From assembly GCA_040255465.1 (NCBI GenBank), contig JBDZVA010000004.1, positions 124,001 through 188,000 on the forward strand: a stretch of DNA of 64,000 bases. Reading direction: 5' to 3'. A model generated the notes under the pieces. It made no database searches. It was not told the origin of the DNA and saw nothing but the letters and a program-made list of their open reading frames with translations. The position numbers were made by a program, and so were the translations under genes. The DNA comes from UBA5793 sp040255465 (GTDB lineage Bacteria; Planctomycetota; Phycisphaerae; Phycisphaerales; UBA5793). Positions 35,822 to 45,064 of this stretch are shown piece by piece. Positions within the stretch are counted from its first letter, which is position 1. Each line of letters begins with the position of its first letter.

Positions 35822-37276
35822 ATGCCTGATGCACCTCACAAACCCCGCCTCACCAAGCGCCGCATCTTCGGCATTGTCACCACGGTCATCGCGCTCTTTC
35901 TCGCGTGGCAGGTCTACGACATCATCACCGGTAAGCCGGATCCGAAGGTGGACTATGCGACGCCGTACTACGAGCTGATGGCCGCCGGCCAGCCCGAAGG
36001 CGAGAACGCGTGGCCGCTGTTTGTTGATGTTGTCAGTCAAATCGGTGGGGCATATGAGCAGGCCATCGACGATGCACTTGCGGTGAATCCCGATCCGGAT
36101 CTGGAAGACATCGATGCGCTCCCGTTCTTTGAATCGATGTCCATTGGTCCCTTTCGCGCTGAGCGCTGGCAGGTCCAGTTTGACATACTCGAAGACCTTG
36201 AAGCCAGGGGGCTCTTTGCATCGCTCAGTCGGATGACGGCCATGCCCCGCTGCGTGGCTCCTGGGCACGATCCGGACGCCTTTTCAACACACCCATTCTA
36301 CGACCCGCCGCTGACCGCCATGCGAAGGGTGGCTGCCGTGCAACGGGCGCGGATGCGAATCGCTGCACACGAAGGACGATGGGACGAGTTCCTTCAATAC
36401 TTTGATGAGTCGCTTGCATTCTCCCGACTCATTGCATTCCAGCCCAGTCTGTTGTGCTTCCTCATCGCTGAATCGAATGTGCGCAGCGCACTCGACGAGG
36501 TGATCGCATCTTCCATCGAATACCGCCCGCCAGAGACCTGCTATCCAGCCATCCGGAGTATTATTCACAAACAACTTCCGCTGCCCTCCATCGCGATCCA
36601 TTTCGAAGGACAGCGACTCATCGATCTCGACTCTCTGCAGCATACGTATTCCTCGTCCGGCCGGTTGCCGCTCTCGGCGTGGGGAAAGTTTCGCGACGGC
36701 AGTTGGACGCCGGAGATCGGTTCGGTGGAGATCCCGGTTGGTGAATCGCTCGCGGTCGTGATCCCCGGCCACGCGCACGCCCGCCGGATTCTCGAAGATC
36801 GATACGATGAGGCGCTCATGTTTCTCGAGGCCAACGCCGGCGATCTGCTGACGAAGCAGTTCGGCCCCTCGATATCAAAAGACAGTCTCCCTTTTCTGCA
36901 GGTCGTTCATCGCACCAACGGCCTGCCTCCTGTGGACTGGCTGATACGAGACGCTGCGCTGCTCGACTATCGGGTTGAGTCGATCCAGGTGTTCCTGGCC
37001 GTCGAGCACTACTGCGCCCGAAACGGCGGACCGCCCGAATCTCTCCAGGAGCTGGTCCCGGACTATCTGGCGGAAGTGCCAATCGACCGGCTCAACGGCA
37101 AGCCGTTTGCATATCGGTTGATCGCGGACGATCCCAGCGGCCGGACTTACCTGCTCTACTCCCTCGGATTGGATGGACAGGACGACAGTGAACGCCCTCT
37201 CGGACTTCGCGAGTCTGTCGATGTCCGGACGAAAGGGATCGATTGGCTCATCAATCGACCGCGGCCCCTGCCGTAG
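35822..37276 (+). CDS. Membrane-anchored protein, unknown family, tandem paralogue 3 of 3
   Basis: 484 residues from ATG 35822; a TTG at 35810 would add four. It starts 26 bp after paralogue 2. Same layout: RRIFGIVTTVIALFLAWQVYD, TGKPDPKVDYATPYYEL, PEGENAWPLFVDVV, LPLSAWG, VIPGHAHA, then IQVFLAVEHYCARNGGPPES, PFAYRL and YSLGLDGQDDSE. It is the most divergent of the three, especially in the central region (about 80-220). Function unknown. Confidence 0.72.
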   Translation: MPDAPHKPRLTKRRIFGIVTTVIALFLAWQVYDIITGKPDPKVDYATPYYELMAAGQPEGENAWPLFVDVVSQIGGAYEQAIDDALAVNPDPDLEDIDALPFFESMSIGPFRAERWQVQFDILEDLEARGLFASLSRMTAMPRCVAPGHDPDAFSTHPFYDPPLTAMRRVAAVQRARMRIAAHEGRWDEFLQYFDESLAFSRLIAFQPSLLCFLIAESNVRSALDEVIASSIEYRPPETCYPAIRSIIHKQLPLPSIAIHFEGQRLIDLDSLQHTYSSSGRLPLSAWGKFRDGSWTPEIGSVEIPVGESLAVVIPGHAHARRILEDRYDEALMFLEANAGDLLTKQFGPSISKDSLPFLQVVHRTNGLPPVDWLIRDAALLDYRVESIQVFLAVEHYCARNGGPPESLQELVPDYLAEVPIDRLNGKPFAYRLIADDPSGRTYLLYSLGLDGQDDSERPLGLRESVDVRTKGIDWLINRPRPLP

Positions 37277-37372
37277 CCTCCGATCCTCGCTCGCGCGTCG
37301 GTCTGGTTGAGTCGCTTGCACCACTTGCGGTTATCGGCCCTGCCCCCACGCCCCATCAGGCATCTCCCTCAC

Positions 37373-37400
37373 TGGCGATTTTCGCCCCTCGCGCTATACT
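37373..37400 (+). promoter_or_regulatory. Candidate sat promoter
   Basis: TATACT (37395-37400) with a weak -35, TGGCGA (37373-37378), 16 bp apart. It would leave a leader of about 175 nt before the sat start codon. Confidence 0.4.
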
Positions 37401-37580
37401 CCCGCCCATCGCAGTCAGGCCACGGGCCATCGCACCCGGCGCCGCGCGGAATTCACCGCCCTGCGAACGCATCCGAAGTCCCCAAAACCGGGATTTCAAG
37501 TCGAAATTGAACTTTGCGGGCGCCGGCGAGATGCCGCGAAGCGACCGCTTCACCCTTGCGAGATGGAGAGGATTGTCGTT

Positions 37581-38756
37581 ATGTCCAACGGACTGATCGC
37601 CCCCCACGGCGGCAAACTGGTCAACCGCCTTGTCGACGCCGCCACGGCCACCAAACTCAAGTCCGAGGCTCAGGGCCTGCCGCGACTCAACCTCACCCCC
37701 AAGCAGTCCTGCGACCTCGAACTCATCGGCAACGGCGGGTACAGCCCGCTGACCGGGTTCATGGGCAAGGCCGACTTCGAAAGCGTCTGCAAGAACATGA
37801 CCCTCGCGGGCGGCGATGTCTGGTCCATCCCCATCCTGCTCTCCGTCGACAAGGCCAAGGCCCCCAAGATCGGCGATCGCGTTGCGTTGCACGCGCCCAA
37901 TGGCGTCCTCCAGGGCGTCATGAGCGTCACCGAGGTCTATGCCCACGATAAGAAGCTCGAGATTCCCAACGTCTTCCGCACCGAAGACCCGGCCCACCCC
38001 GGCGTGGCCAAGGTGCTCGAAGAGGGCGACACCTGTGTCGCCGGCCCGGTCGATGTCGTCACACTGTGCGTCGACCCCGAAGGCCCTGAAGCGTTCCTCG
38101 ACATGCGCCTCACTCCGCTGCAGGTGCGCGAGCAGTTCAAGCAGCGCGGCTGGAAGACCATCGTCGCCTTCCAGACCCGCAACCCGATCCACCGCGCCCA
38201 CGAGTACGTGTGCAAGTGCGCTCAGGAGATTGTGGACGGCCTGCTCATCCACCCGCTGGTGGGCGAGACCAAGGCCGGCGACATCCCCGCCGACGTCCGA
38301 ATGGACTGCATCAACATTCTCGTCAAGGACTATTTCAACCCGGAGCACACGATGGTCAGCGTGCTGCCCGCGGCGATGCGCTACGCCGGGCCGCGCGAGG
38401 CGATCCACCACGCCCTGATGCGCAAGAACTATGGATGCTCACACTTCATCGTCGGCCGCGACCACGCCGGCGTGGGCAACTACTACGGCACCTACGACGC
38501 GCAGGCGATCTTCGACGAAGTCGATCTCGACAACCTCGGCATCCAGCCGCTCAAGTTCGAGCACTCCGGCTGGTCGAAGAAGTGCGGCGGCATGGTCAGC
38601 GGCAAGACCTTCGTCTGGGAAAAAGACGACATCGTCTTCCTCTCGGGTACCAAGGTTCGCGACATGCTCAAGGCGGGCCAGCGGCCCCCGGCCGAATTCA
38701 GCCGCCCCGAAGTCGCCGATGTGCTCATCAAATGGGCGCAGAGCACTGAGGATTGA
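37581..38756 (+). CDS. sat: Sulfate adenylyltransferase (ATP sulfurylase)
   Basis: 391 residues from ATG 37581, with GAGAGGA 8 bp upstream. Sat/MET3-type catalytic motifs: Q-T-R-N-P-I-H-R-A-H-E and G-R-D-H-A-G, plus GGYSPLTGFM near the N-terminus, F-L-S-G-T-K-V-R near the end and a cysteine-containing SKKCGGMVSGKTF. It forms adenylyl sulfate from sulfate and ATP, or the reverse in sulfur oxidisers. No APS kinase or reductase gene is adjacent, so it stands alone. It is the single-domain type, without a fused APS kinase. Confidence 0.95.
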   Translation: MSNGLIAPHGGKLVNRLVDAATATKLKSEAQGLPRLNLTPKQSCDLELIGNGGYSPLTGFMGKADFESVCKNMTLAGGDVWSIPILLSVDKAKAPKIGDRVALHAPNGVLQGVMSVTEVYAHDKKLEIPNVFRTEDPAHPGVAKVLEEGDTCVAGPVDVVTLCVDPEGPEAFLDMRLTPLQVREQFKQRGWKTIVAFQTRNPIHRAHEYVCKCAQEIVDGLLIHPLVGETKAGDIPADVRMDCINILVKDYFNPEHTMVSVLPAAMRYAGPREAIHHALMRKNYGCSHFIVGRDHAGVGNYYGTYDAQAIFDEVDLDNLGIQPLKFEHSGWSKKCGGMVSGKTFVWEKDDIVFLSGTKVRDMLKAGQRPPAEFSRPEVADVLIKWAQSTED

Positions 38757-38768
38757 TCCGTGCTCGCC

Positions 38769-38835
38769 GATCGCACTTGCGTGCGATCACAACTTGAATC
38801 ACACAGAAGCCCATGTTCATCGAGCATGGGTTTCT
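38769..38835. terminator. Two hairpins between convergent sat and the C25-like gene
   Basis: GATCGCAC/GTGCGATC (38769-38788, TTGC loop), then AGAAGCCCATG/CATGGGTTTCT (38805-38835, one G-T pair). The second ends on the stop codon of the minus-strand gene and could stop transcription from both sides. Confidence 0.5.
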
Positions 38836-40333
38836 ACATGCGCTTGAGGATGATCTGCGCCTTGACTCCATGCTGCGCAATCCACATCTGCCAGGTGCTG
38901 CCAAAGATCGGCGCATCGATTGGCAGGCGCAGCTGAATTCGCTTCCCATCCGGCGTGCCTTCGATGATCCATTGCAGCTCGCCCATGGGCACATCCTTGC
39001 CGCCCGACGTGAATGACTCGACCTTCACGCTTTCCACATCCACCCAATCCTGCGGTACCGGGATGACGTCATACACCTCCATCTTCAGTTCTTTCAGAAC
39101 ATCCCTGCTGCGCACGCTGTAGTAGTTCATCAGTCGTGCCTGCGGAAGCATGGCATCGGCCGCATTCATCGGTCCGTCGAAAAGCGCCCTGAGTTCGATC
39201 GTCCATCGCCACGTGGACTCATTCCGGCTTTGCCCCGTCAAGTTCTGAAGGTGCGGCGCGTTCACTTTGAAAGGTGCGAACGCCGGATCGCCATAGACAA
39301 TCATCCCTGCACCATTGTTCAGCCGATTGCCTTCGCCTTCGCCGGTAAAGCGGCGGTCGCTCATCGGCCCGTATTGAATTCGATGCGGCTGGAACGCCAG
39401 CGCCAGCCGGTCATACATGCGCTTGGCGGCTCCGCCGAGGCTCATGCCAGTATCGACAACGTGCAGGAACACCTGGTTGGCCAGCGGCCCGTGCCACGGA
39501 TCGATCCCGCCAATGTACCCCGCCACACCTGAGTCAATCACCGCCAGCGCGACCGATGTTTCCGGATCGATCACGCCGCGATCAACGAATGAACCGTCGG
39601 CGAAGTTGATGTCCCACCATCGCCCCGGCGCACCGTTGTAACACGCACAGTTGATGAGGACCGCGCCGTTGAGATCGACCTTCCAATCGCGCAGGTCAGG
39701 CGCCTTGAAGCATGACACCATCTGGTCCGGATAGCCGTGCGAGAAGAAGAGCAGCACATCGCGCGTCGCAAAGTCGGCGAACGCCGCCTTCGCCTTCTCC
39801 GCCTTCTTTTCCTCTGGATCGTTGACGCCAATCAGGTGAGCCGACAGATCCAGCTTAAGCGCCTTTGCGGCGCCGCCGGCGCTTTCGATCTTTGGCGTGA
39901 TGGGCCCCTCCCAGGAACCGAAGAAGCCCGCACGCCGACCATACTCGCGCCGCTGAGCCACCTTGATCCGTTCGACAAACCTGCTTGCCGCAGCGCCATC
40001 TCGCCCGGTGATGAATGCATACTCGAAATCCACGAACGGATCATCATCGACATTCGTCGCCACTTCGAGCAGGCGATGCGCCACCTGCACATCGATGCGA
40101 TCCGGCGGCAACACGTACACCACATAGCGCGGCTGCCTTGATTTCAGCAGCGTTACCAGCGCTGCCGGATCATCGACATTGCAGGTCAGCACTTCGCCGT
40201 TGTGCAGCGCGGCCATCGCCTCCGCCGCGGGTCGATACGCTTCGTCCTTGCCCGGCTCGACAAGCACGAGATACCCGCCGATCGCCGGCGGCGCCGCGCT
40301 CAGTACGGCACTCAATACCATTGACGTCAACAT
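38834..40333 (-). CDS. Secreted clan CD (C25/gingipain-like) peptidase homologue
   Basis: 499 residues. The signal-like N-terminus is MLTSMVLSAVLSAAPPA. The middle follows the C25 plan: DPFVDFEYAFITGRDG (compare D-x-x-Y-x-x-G-R), then H199 in LLFFSHGYPD, a hydrophobic strand ending in C229/C231 (VLINCACYNG), V-A-G-Y-I-G-G, and I-V-Y-G-D-P-A-F near 355. A His-Cys dyad is therefore in place. The last ~120 residues are a beta-rich domain. A caspase-like or inactive relative is possible. No prepropeptide or sorting domain is obvious. Confidence 0.55.
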   Translation of the reverse strand: MLTSMVLSAVLSAAPPAIGGYLVLVEPGKDEAYRPAAEAMAALHNGEVLTCNVDDPAALVTLLKSRQPRYVVYVLPPDRIDVQVAHRLLEVATNVDDDPFVDFEYAFITGRDGAAASRFVERIKVAQRREYGRRAGFFGSWEGPITPKIESAGGAAKALKLDLSAHLIGVNDPEEKKAEKAKAAFADFATRDVLLFFSHGYPDQMVSCFKAPDLRDWKVDLNGAVLINCACYNGAPGRWWDINFADGSFVDRGVIDPETSVALAVIDSGVAGYIGGIDPWHGPLANQVFLHVVDTGMSLGGAAKRMYDRLALAFQPHRIQYGPMSDRRFTGEGEGNRLNNGAGMIVYGDPAFAPFKVNAPHLQNLTGQSRNESTWRWTIELRALFDGPMNAADAMLPQARLMNYYSVRSRDVLKELKMEVYDVIPVPQDWVDVESVKVESFTSGGKDVPMGELQWIIEGTPDGKRIQLRLPIDAPIFGSTWQMWIAQHGVKAQIILKRM

Positions 40334-40820
40334 CAGTCATACTCCGCGGACGGTGGCGAGTTGTCTCTCAAGCATACGCCTGAGCGGCTGGCATCATCCA
40401 TCGATTGGAAGTCCCGCGTGACTCACAACCCTGACCCGTTCTCGGTATCGCAAGCGCCGTGACGCATTGCATCCGGCCCGATCTTGGCGCTCAGCGCGGC
40501 CAGGTGATGATCATCATGCGACACGACGCAACCTACGTGCTCAGCATACTCGCCAACGGTACCATCGCCTGGCGCCGTCTCGCCGGGAAGGACACCCCAG
40601 CCCGGACCGACGATCCCACCGCCCGCTTCCCCGGCGCCTGCCGCTTCCCCGGCGCCTGCCGCATCCCGGCGACGTGGCACATCAACACGCCGTCATAGCG
40701 GGCCGCTCTCTGCGCATCTTGGGGCCGCACCAAAACCGGGTCAGTCACCCCAACGGTCGCTCGCTTCCGTCCGCGTATCATGAACCGTCGACACTCCACG
40801 CACGAATTGGAGCACAGATC
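40334..40820. other. Intergenic region upstream of the HlyD/ABC operon
   Basis: 487 bp. Several short open frames lack ribosome-binding sites and domains. The only distinctive structure is the tandem repeat at 40623-40662. Confidence 0.5.
40623..40662. repeat. Short tandem repeat, 18-bp unit
   Basis: Two perfect copies of an 18-base unit (CCGCTTCCCCGGCGCCTG; 40623-40640 and 40641-40658) plus the first four bases of a third. Confidence 0.7.
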
Positions 40821-41999
40821 GTGTGGAAGCGCATCCTTGCCGTTGTCGTGATTGCAGGCGTGCTCGGCGCACTGCTGTGGTACAGCCAGTGGCGGGCCGT
40901 GCCGCGCACCGTTTCGGGGTTGATCGACGCGAACGAGATTCGCGTCGGCTCGCGCATCGGCGGGCGGGTGCAACGCGTGCTCGTGGAAGAGGGCCAGCGC
41001 GTCAGCGCCGACGATGTCCTCGTGCAACTCGATCCATTCGACCTCGTTGAGCGCCAGGCGCAGGCGACGTATCAGCTCGCTGCCGCCAAAGCCGCCTACG
41101 ACGAGCGACTCGCCGGCTACCGCGTGGAGGACATAGCCCAAGCCAAGGCGCGTCGCGACAATCTGGCCGCGACACTCGAAAAACTGGTCAAGGGTCCGCG
41201 TGAGCAGGACATTGCCGCCGCCCGCGCTGAACTCGATCTCGCCAAAGCGCGCCGCGAACTGGCGCAGTCCACCCACGATCGCGTCGCCAACGCCCTCGCG
41301 CAGGGCGCCGCCACCGATTCCGAGATGGACCAGGCCATCGAATCGCTCAAAGTCGCCGAGGCCACAGTCACCGCGCGACAGGAAGCGCTGAACCAGTTGC
41401 TCGAAGGCACGCGGCCTGAAGACATCGCCGCCGCCCGCGCCAGCCTCGAACAGGCCGACCAGCAGTGGCAGCAACTCAAGAACGGCTATCGCAAGGAAGA
41501 AATCGCCCAGGCCAAGGCATCAATGGACGCCGCCCAGGCCGCCCTCCAGATCATTATCAAACAGATGGACGAACTGACCATCCGTGCGCCCGCGACGAGC
41601 ATCGTCGAGGCGATCGACCTCGAACCGGGCGATCTCATCGGCCCGAATGCACCGGCCCTCTCGCTGCTTGATCTCAACAACCTGTGGGTCCGCGCCTATA
41701 TCCCCGAGACCGCGCTCGATCTCAACATCGGCGATCACCTGTGGATCTCCGTGGACGCCTATCCGAACGACCGCTTTCTCGGCCACGTCATCTTCATCGC
41801 TCGCAGTGCCGAGTTCACGCCGCGCAACGTGCAGACGCCCGAAGAGCGCTCCAAGCAGGTGTTCCGCATCAAGGTGCAGATCGACGAGGGCGTCGATCGC
41901 CTGCGGCCGGGCATGTTCGCCGACGTGCATCTCGATGAGCGGCCGCCCGCCGGCGCTTCTCCCGACCGCAAGTCCAACCAGCCGGAGAGTGGTGGCTAG
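40821..41999 (+). CDS. HlyD/RND-type efflux adaptor (membrane fusion protein)
   Basis: 392 residues from GTG 40821, preceded by GGAG; the open frame from 40467 is an artefact. One transmembrane helix (ILAVVVIAGVLGALLWYS), then a biotinyl-lipoyl half-motif (IRVGSRIGGRVQRVLVEEGQ), a long alpha-helical hairpin (about 95-235, Ala/Gln/Glu-rich), the second lipoyl half (TIRAPATSIVEAIDLEPGD) and a beta-barrel (LWVRAYIPETALDLNIG). It bridges an inner-membrane transporter to the outer membrane. It overlaps the next gene by one base, consistent with one exporter. Confidence 0.85.
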   Translation: MWKRILAVVVIAGVLGALLWYSQWRAVPRTVSGLIDANEIRVGSRIGGRVQRVLVEEGQRVSADDVLVQLDPFDLVERQAQATYQLAAAKAAYDERLAGYRVEDIAQAKARRDNLAATLEKLVKGPREQDIAAARAELDLAKARRELAQSTHDRVANALAQGAATDSEMDQAIESLKVAEATVTARQEALNQLLEGTRPEDIAAARASLEQADQQWQQLKNGYRKEEIAQAKASMDAAQAALQIIIKQMDELTIRAPATSIVEAIDLEPGDLIGPNAPALSLLDLNNLWVRAYIPETALDLNIGDHLWISVDAYPNDRFLGHVIFIARSAEFTPRNVQTPEERSKQVFRIKVQIDEGVDRLRPGMFADVHLDERPPAGASPDRKSNQPESGG

Positions 42000-44239
42000 T
42001 GTCCGCCGACTCGCCCATCGTCATCGAGGCCCAGGACCTCACGCGCCGGTTCGGCGCGATCACAGCCGTCGATGGCGTTTCCTTCGATGTGCGACGCGGT
42101 GCGATCTTCGGGTTGCTGGGCCCCAACGGCAGCGGCAAGACCACCATCATCCGCATGCTCTGCGGCGTCCTCGATCCCAGCGCCGGCCGCGCCAGCGTGC
42201 TCGGCCTCGACGTGCACACCCAGGCCGAACTCATCAAGCAGCGCATCGGCTACATGTCACAACAGTTCAGCCTCTACGCCGACCTGAGCGTGCGTGAGAA
42301 CATTGAGTTCTACGGCCGCGTCTACAGCCTCGACGCCAACCGCCGCAAGAAGCGCCTCCACGAGACGCTCGAACTCACGGGCTTAACCGATCGCATCGAT
42401 CAACTGGCGGGCACACTCAGCGGCGGATGGAAGCAGCGCCTGGCGCTGGCCTGCTCGCTCGTGCACGAACCAGAGCTCATCTTCCTCGATGAACCGACCG
42501 CCGGGATCGACCCCGTCGCGCGCCGTCAACTGTGGGATCTGCTCTTCGATCTGTCAGGTCGCGGCGTGACACTTTTCGTCACCACGCACTACATGGATGA
42601 AGCGGAGCGCTGCTCGCGCGTTGGCTACATCTACATGTCGCGCCTGCTGCTGCTGGGCGATCCCGACACGCTCAAACAACTTCCAGAGGTCACGCCGCCC
42701 GGCACGCGCCGACTCGAACTTGAAGTGCCCCATCCCACGCAAAGCCTCGCGCCGCTCCGCCGCATCGATGGCGTGCGCGACGCCACACTCTTCGGCCAGA
42801 CGATCCATCTGCTGATCGACAAGCAACTGGCCGAAGCCGACATTCGCAACCGACTGGACCTCACGCCGGACGCCGCGCCGATGCGCGAGATCGACCCCAC
42901 GCTCGAAGACGTCTTCGTCACGCTCACTGCCGATGCGCAAAAACGAGTCGCTCAAGGCGAGCCGCTCAAGATCCACATTGAGAATGTACAGGAACATGGC
43001 GAAGCCGCAAAGGGCTCAGAAGGCGGCAACGTTGCGCCTGCGGCCTCACCGACCTCTCCGCTGCACGGATCCAGACCTGCGCGCGGGCGCAGCTTCGCCG
43101 GCCTGCTGGCCATCCTGATCAAGGAGTTCACCCACATCCGCCGCCAGCCCGCCACGCTCTTCTTCATGCTGCTGGTGCCGCTGCTCCAAACGCTGATCTT
43201 CGGCTACGCCATCAACCTGCAGATCGAGCACATCCCCACCGTCGTGTTCGATCTCGACGGCCGCGATCAGGCGAAGCAACTCATCGAATCGTTCGTCAAC
43301 ACCCGCAGTTTTCAGATCATCGATCGCGTGCATGACGACGAGACCTTCCGCAGCGCTCTGAGCAGCGGCCGCGCCAAGGTCGGCATCATCGTCCCGCCCG
43401 ATTACACCGACCGGCTTCTCAAGCGCCAGCAGACGACTGTGCAGGTGCTCATCGACGGCAGCGATTCGCAAGTGGCCACCACGGCACAGAACACCGCCGC
43501 GCTGCTCGGCCTGCAGGCCTCGATCGCCATCGCGCGCCCCTTCGGCGAAGCGAACCAGGTCGCACCCTCCCGCGACGCCACCGGCCATTCCGCCATGCCC
43601 ATCGAAGTGCGCCCGCGCGTCCTCTACAACCCCGACCTCGAAAGCGCCAACTTCTTCGTACCTGGTCTGGTCGGCATCATCCTCCAACTCGTCACGCTCT
43701 TTCTCACTTCGTTCGCCGTCGTCCGCGAGCGCGAGCTGGGCACCCTCGAACAACTCTTTGTCACGCCCGTCGGCCGCGCGGGACTGCTGCTGGGCAAACT
43801 CCTCCCCTACGCCGTCGTTGGTTTCGTCGAGTCGCTCCTCGTCCTTTGCGTGATGGTCTACGTCTTCCATGTGCCGATCCACGGCAGCCTGCCGCTGCTG
43901 CTCGCGCTCACCTGGCTCTTTCTGGTCTGCTCGCTCGGGCTGGGTCTGCTCGTCTCCACCCTCGCGCGGTCGCAGGCCACGGCCATGCAGTTTGCGTTCA
44001 TCATCATGCTTCCCAGCGTGCTGCTCTCGGGCTTCATGTTCCCCCGAGCCGAAATGCCCCTGCCCATCTTCCTTGCGACCTACCTCATTCCCGTCACGTA
44101 CTTCCTCGAGATCCTGCGCGGCATCATCCTTCGCGGCGCCGGCTTCGTTGATCTCCTCCCATGGTCCGTGGGCCTCGCCATGGCCACGATCATCGTCCTC
44201 GGCATCAGCATCTCACGATTCCGCAAGACGCTGGTGTGA
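41999..44239 (+). CDS. ABC exporter: ATPase fused to ABC-2 permease
   Basis: 746 residues from GTG 41999, whose first base is the last base of the previous stop codon. The N-terminal ATPase has Walker A GPNGSGKTT, signature LSGGWKQ, Walker B LIFLDEPTAGID and H-loop TTHYMDEAE. The C-terminal half (about 365-745) is an ABC2_membrane_3-like permease with an extracytoplasmic loop (EHIPTVVFDLDGRDQAKQLIE), E-R-E-L-G-T-L-E-Q-L-F and about six helices. With the HlyD adaptor it forms a YhiI/RbbA/YhhJ-like exporter. Substrate unknown. Confidence 0.9.
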   Translation: MSADSPIVIEAQDLTRRFGAITAVDGVSFDVRRGAIFGLLGPNGSGKTTIIRMLCGVLDPSAGRASVLGLDVHTQAELIKQRIGYMSQQFSLYADLSVRENIEFYGRVYSLDANRRKKRLHETLELTGLTDRIDQLAGTLSGGWKQRLALACSLVHEPELIFLDEPTAGIDPVARRQLWDLLFDLSGRGVTLFVTTHYMDEAERCSRVGYIYMSRLLLLGDPDTLKQLPEVTPPGTRRLELEVPHPTQSLAPLRRIDGVRDATLFGQTIHLLIDKQLAEADIRNRLDLTPDAAPMREIDPTLEDVFVTLTADAQKRVAQGEPLKIHIENVQEHGEAAKGSEGGNVAPAASPTSPLHGSRPARGRSFAGLLAILIKEFTHIRRQPATLFFMLLVPLLQTLIFGYAINLQIEHIPTVVFDLDGRDQAKQLIESFVNTRSFQIIDRVHDDETFRSALSSGRAKVGIIVPPDYTDRLLKRQQTTVQVLIDGSDSQVATTAQNTAALLGLQASIAIARPFGEANQVAPSRDATGHSAMPIEVRPRVLYNPDLESANFFVPGLVGIILQLVTLFLTSFAVVRERELGTLEQLFVTPVGRAGLLLGKLLPYAVVGFVESLLVLCVMVYVFHVPIHGSLPLLLALTWLFLVCSLGLGLLVSTLARSQATAMQFAFIIMLPSVLLSGFMFPRAEMPLPIFLATYLIPVTYFLEILRGIILRGAGFVDLLPWSVGLAMATIIVLGISISRFRKTLV

Positions 44240-44302
44240 CCAAACTGGCGCTGTGGCCCGGGCTTGATCCGCTTATCATCTCAGGAGCGAAAGGCCACCA
44301 CA

Positions 44303-44857
44303 ATGAATCGACTCGCAATACTCGTCGTCCTGCTCCTGCTTGGCGGTTGCAGCGGAACCAACGAATGGCAGATGTCCTACCGCACCCTCACCGAGACGCA
44401 CCTGGCGGCGCTCCCCGACAACGCCTCCCTCCAACTCGTCGATTGCTCCACCTATGCCGACGAACTCTACCTCAAGAAGGTCAAAGAAGCCGAGGCCGAG
44501 GCACAATCATTGGGCTACAGCAACTTCGACATCAACCGTTCGCGCGGCTCATCCTCCAGAGTCCAGTCTGAATACCTGCCCGAACTCGAATCCTTCGCCC
44601 GCTCCATCGGCGCCGACTTCGTCATCTATCGCATCAGCTACGTCGACACCGAGCGCGGCCAGCAGCTCGACACCTACGAGACGCCGCGCACCGACACCAG
44701 CTACATCACCACCACCCGACGCAACCCCGACGGCACCAAGTCGCGCTCCACAACGACGATCACCACCACCGGCTGGGAAACACGCCTCATCTCCCGCACC
44801 GTCTCCATCGATCGATTCACCGCCTCGGCCGCGTACTTCCATCGGCGGGATCAGTAG
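44303..44857 (+). CDS. Lipoprotein, unknown function
   Basis: 184 residues from ATG 44303 with GGAG upstream. Type II signal peptide with lipobox L-G-G-C (LLLLGGCSG). The mature protein is about 165 residues and Ser/Thr-rich toward the C-terminus (TSYITTTRRNPDGTKSRST). It begins 63 bp after the ABC exporter gene, so it may be the last gene of that operon. I do not recognise the family. Confidence 0.65.
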   Translation: MNRLAILVVLLLLGGCSGTNEWQMSYRTLTETHLAALPDNASLQLVDCSTYADELYLKKVKEAEAEAQSLGYSNFDINRSRGSSSRVQSEYLPELESFARSIGADFVIYRISYVDTERGQQLDTYETPRTDTSYITTTRRNPDGTKSRSTTTITTTGWETRLISRTVSIDRFTASAAYFHRRDQ

Positions 44858-45064
44858 TCGCCACCCGACTGCCCCAGACAACCAGCCCTAACGCTACCAC
44901 CTCACCCGCTCGCTTCAATCCACCACCCTGCGCTGCACGCCCACATTCGTGCGCCCACTTCATCATCGTGAACTGTTTTTCCTGAGAGCCTGAGGAGACA
45001 ATGATCCAGTGTTCAACCGAAGCCGGTCATACGCTCAGAGATGAAACCCAGTGGAGCAAGCGGA

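Noticed and set aside
40459..40698. Possible small gene upstream of the HlyD gene
   Set aside because: It includes the 18-bp tandem repeat, has no ribosome-binding site and no recognisable features.
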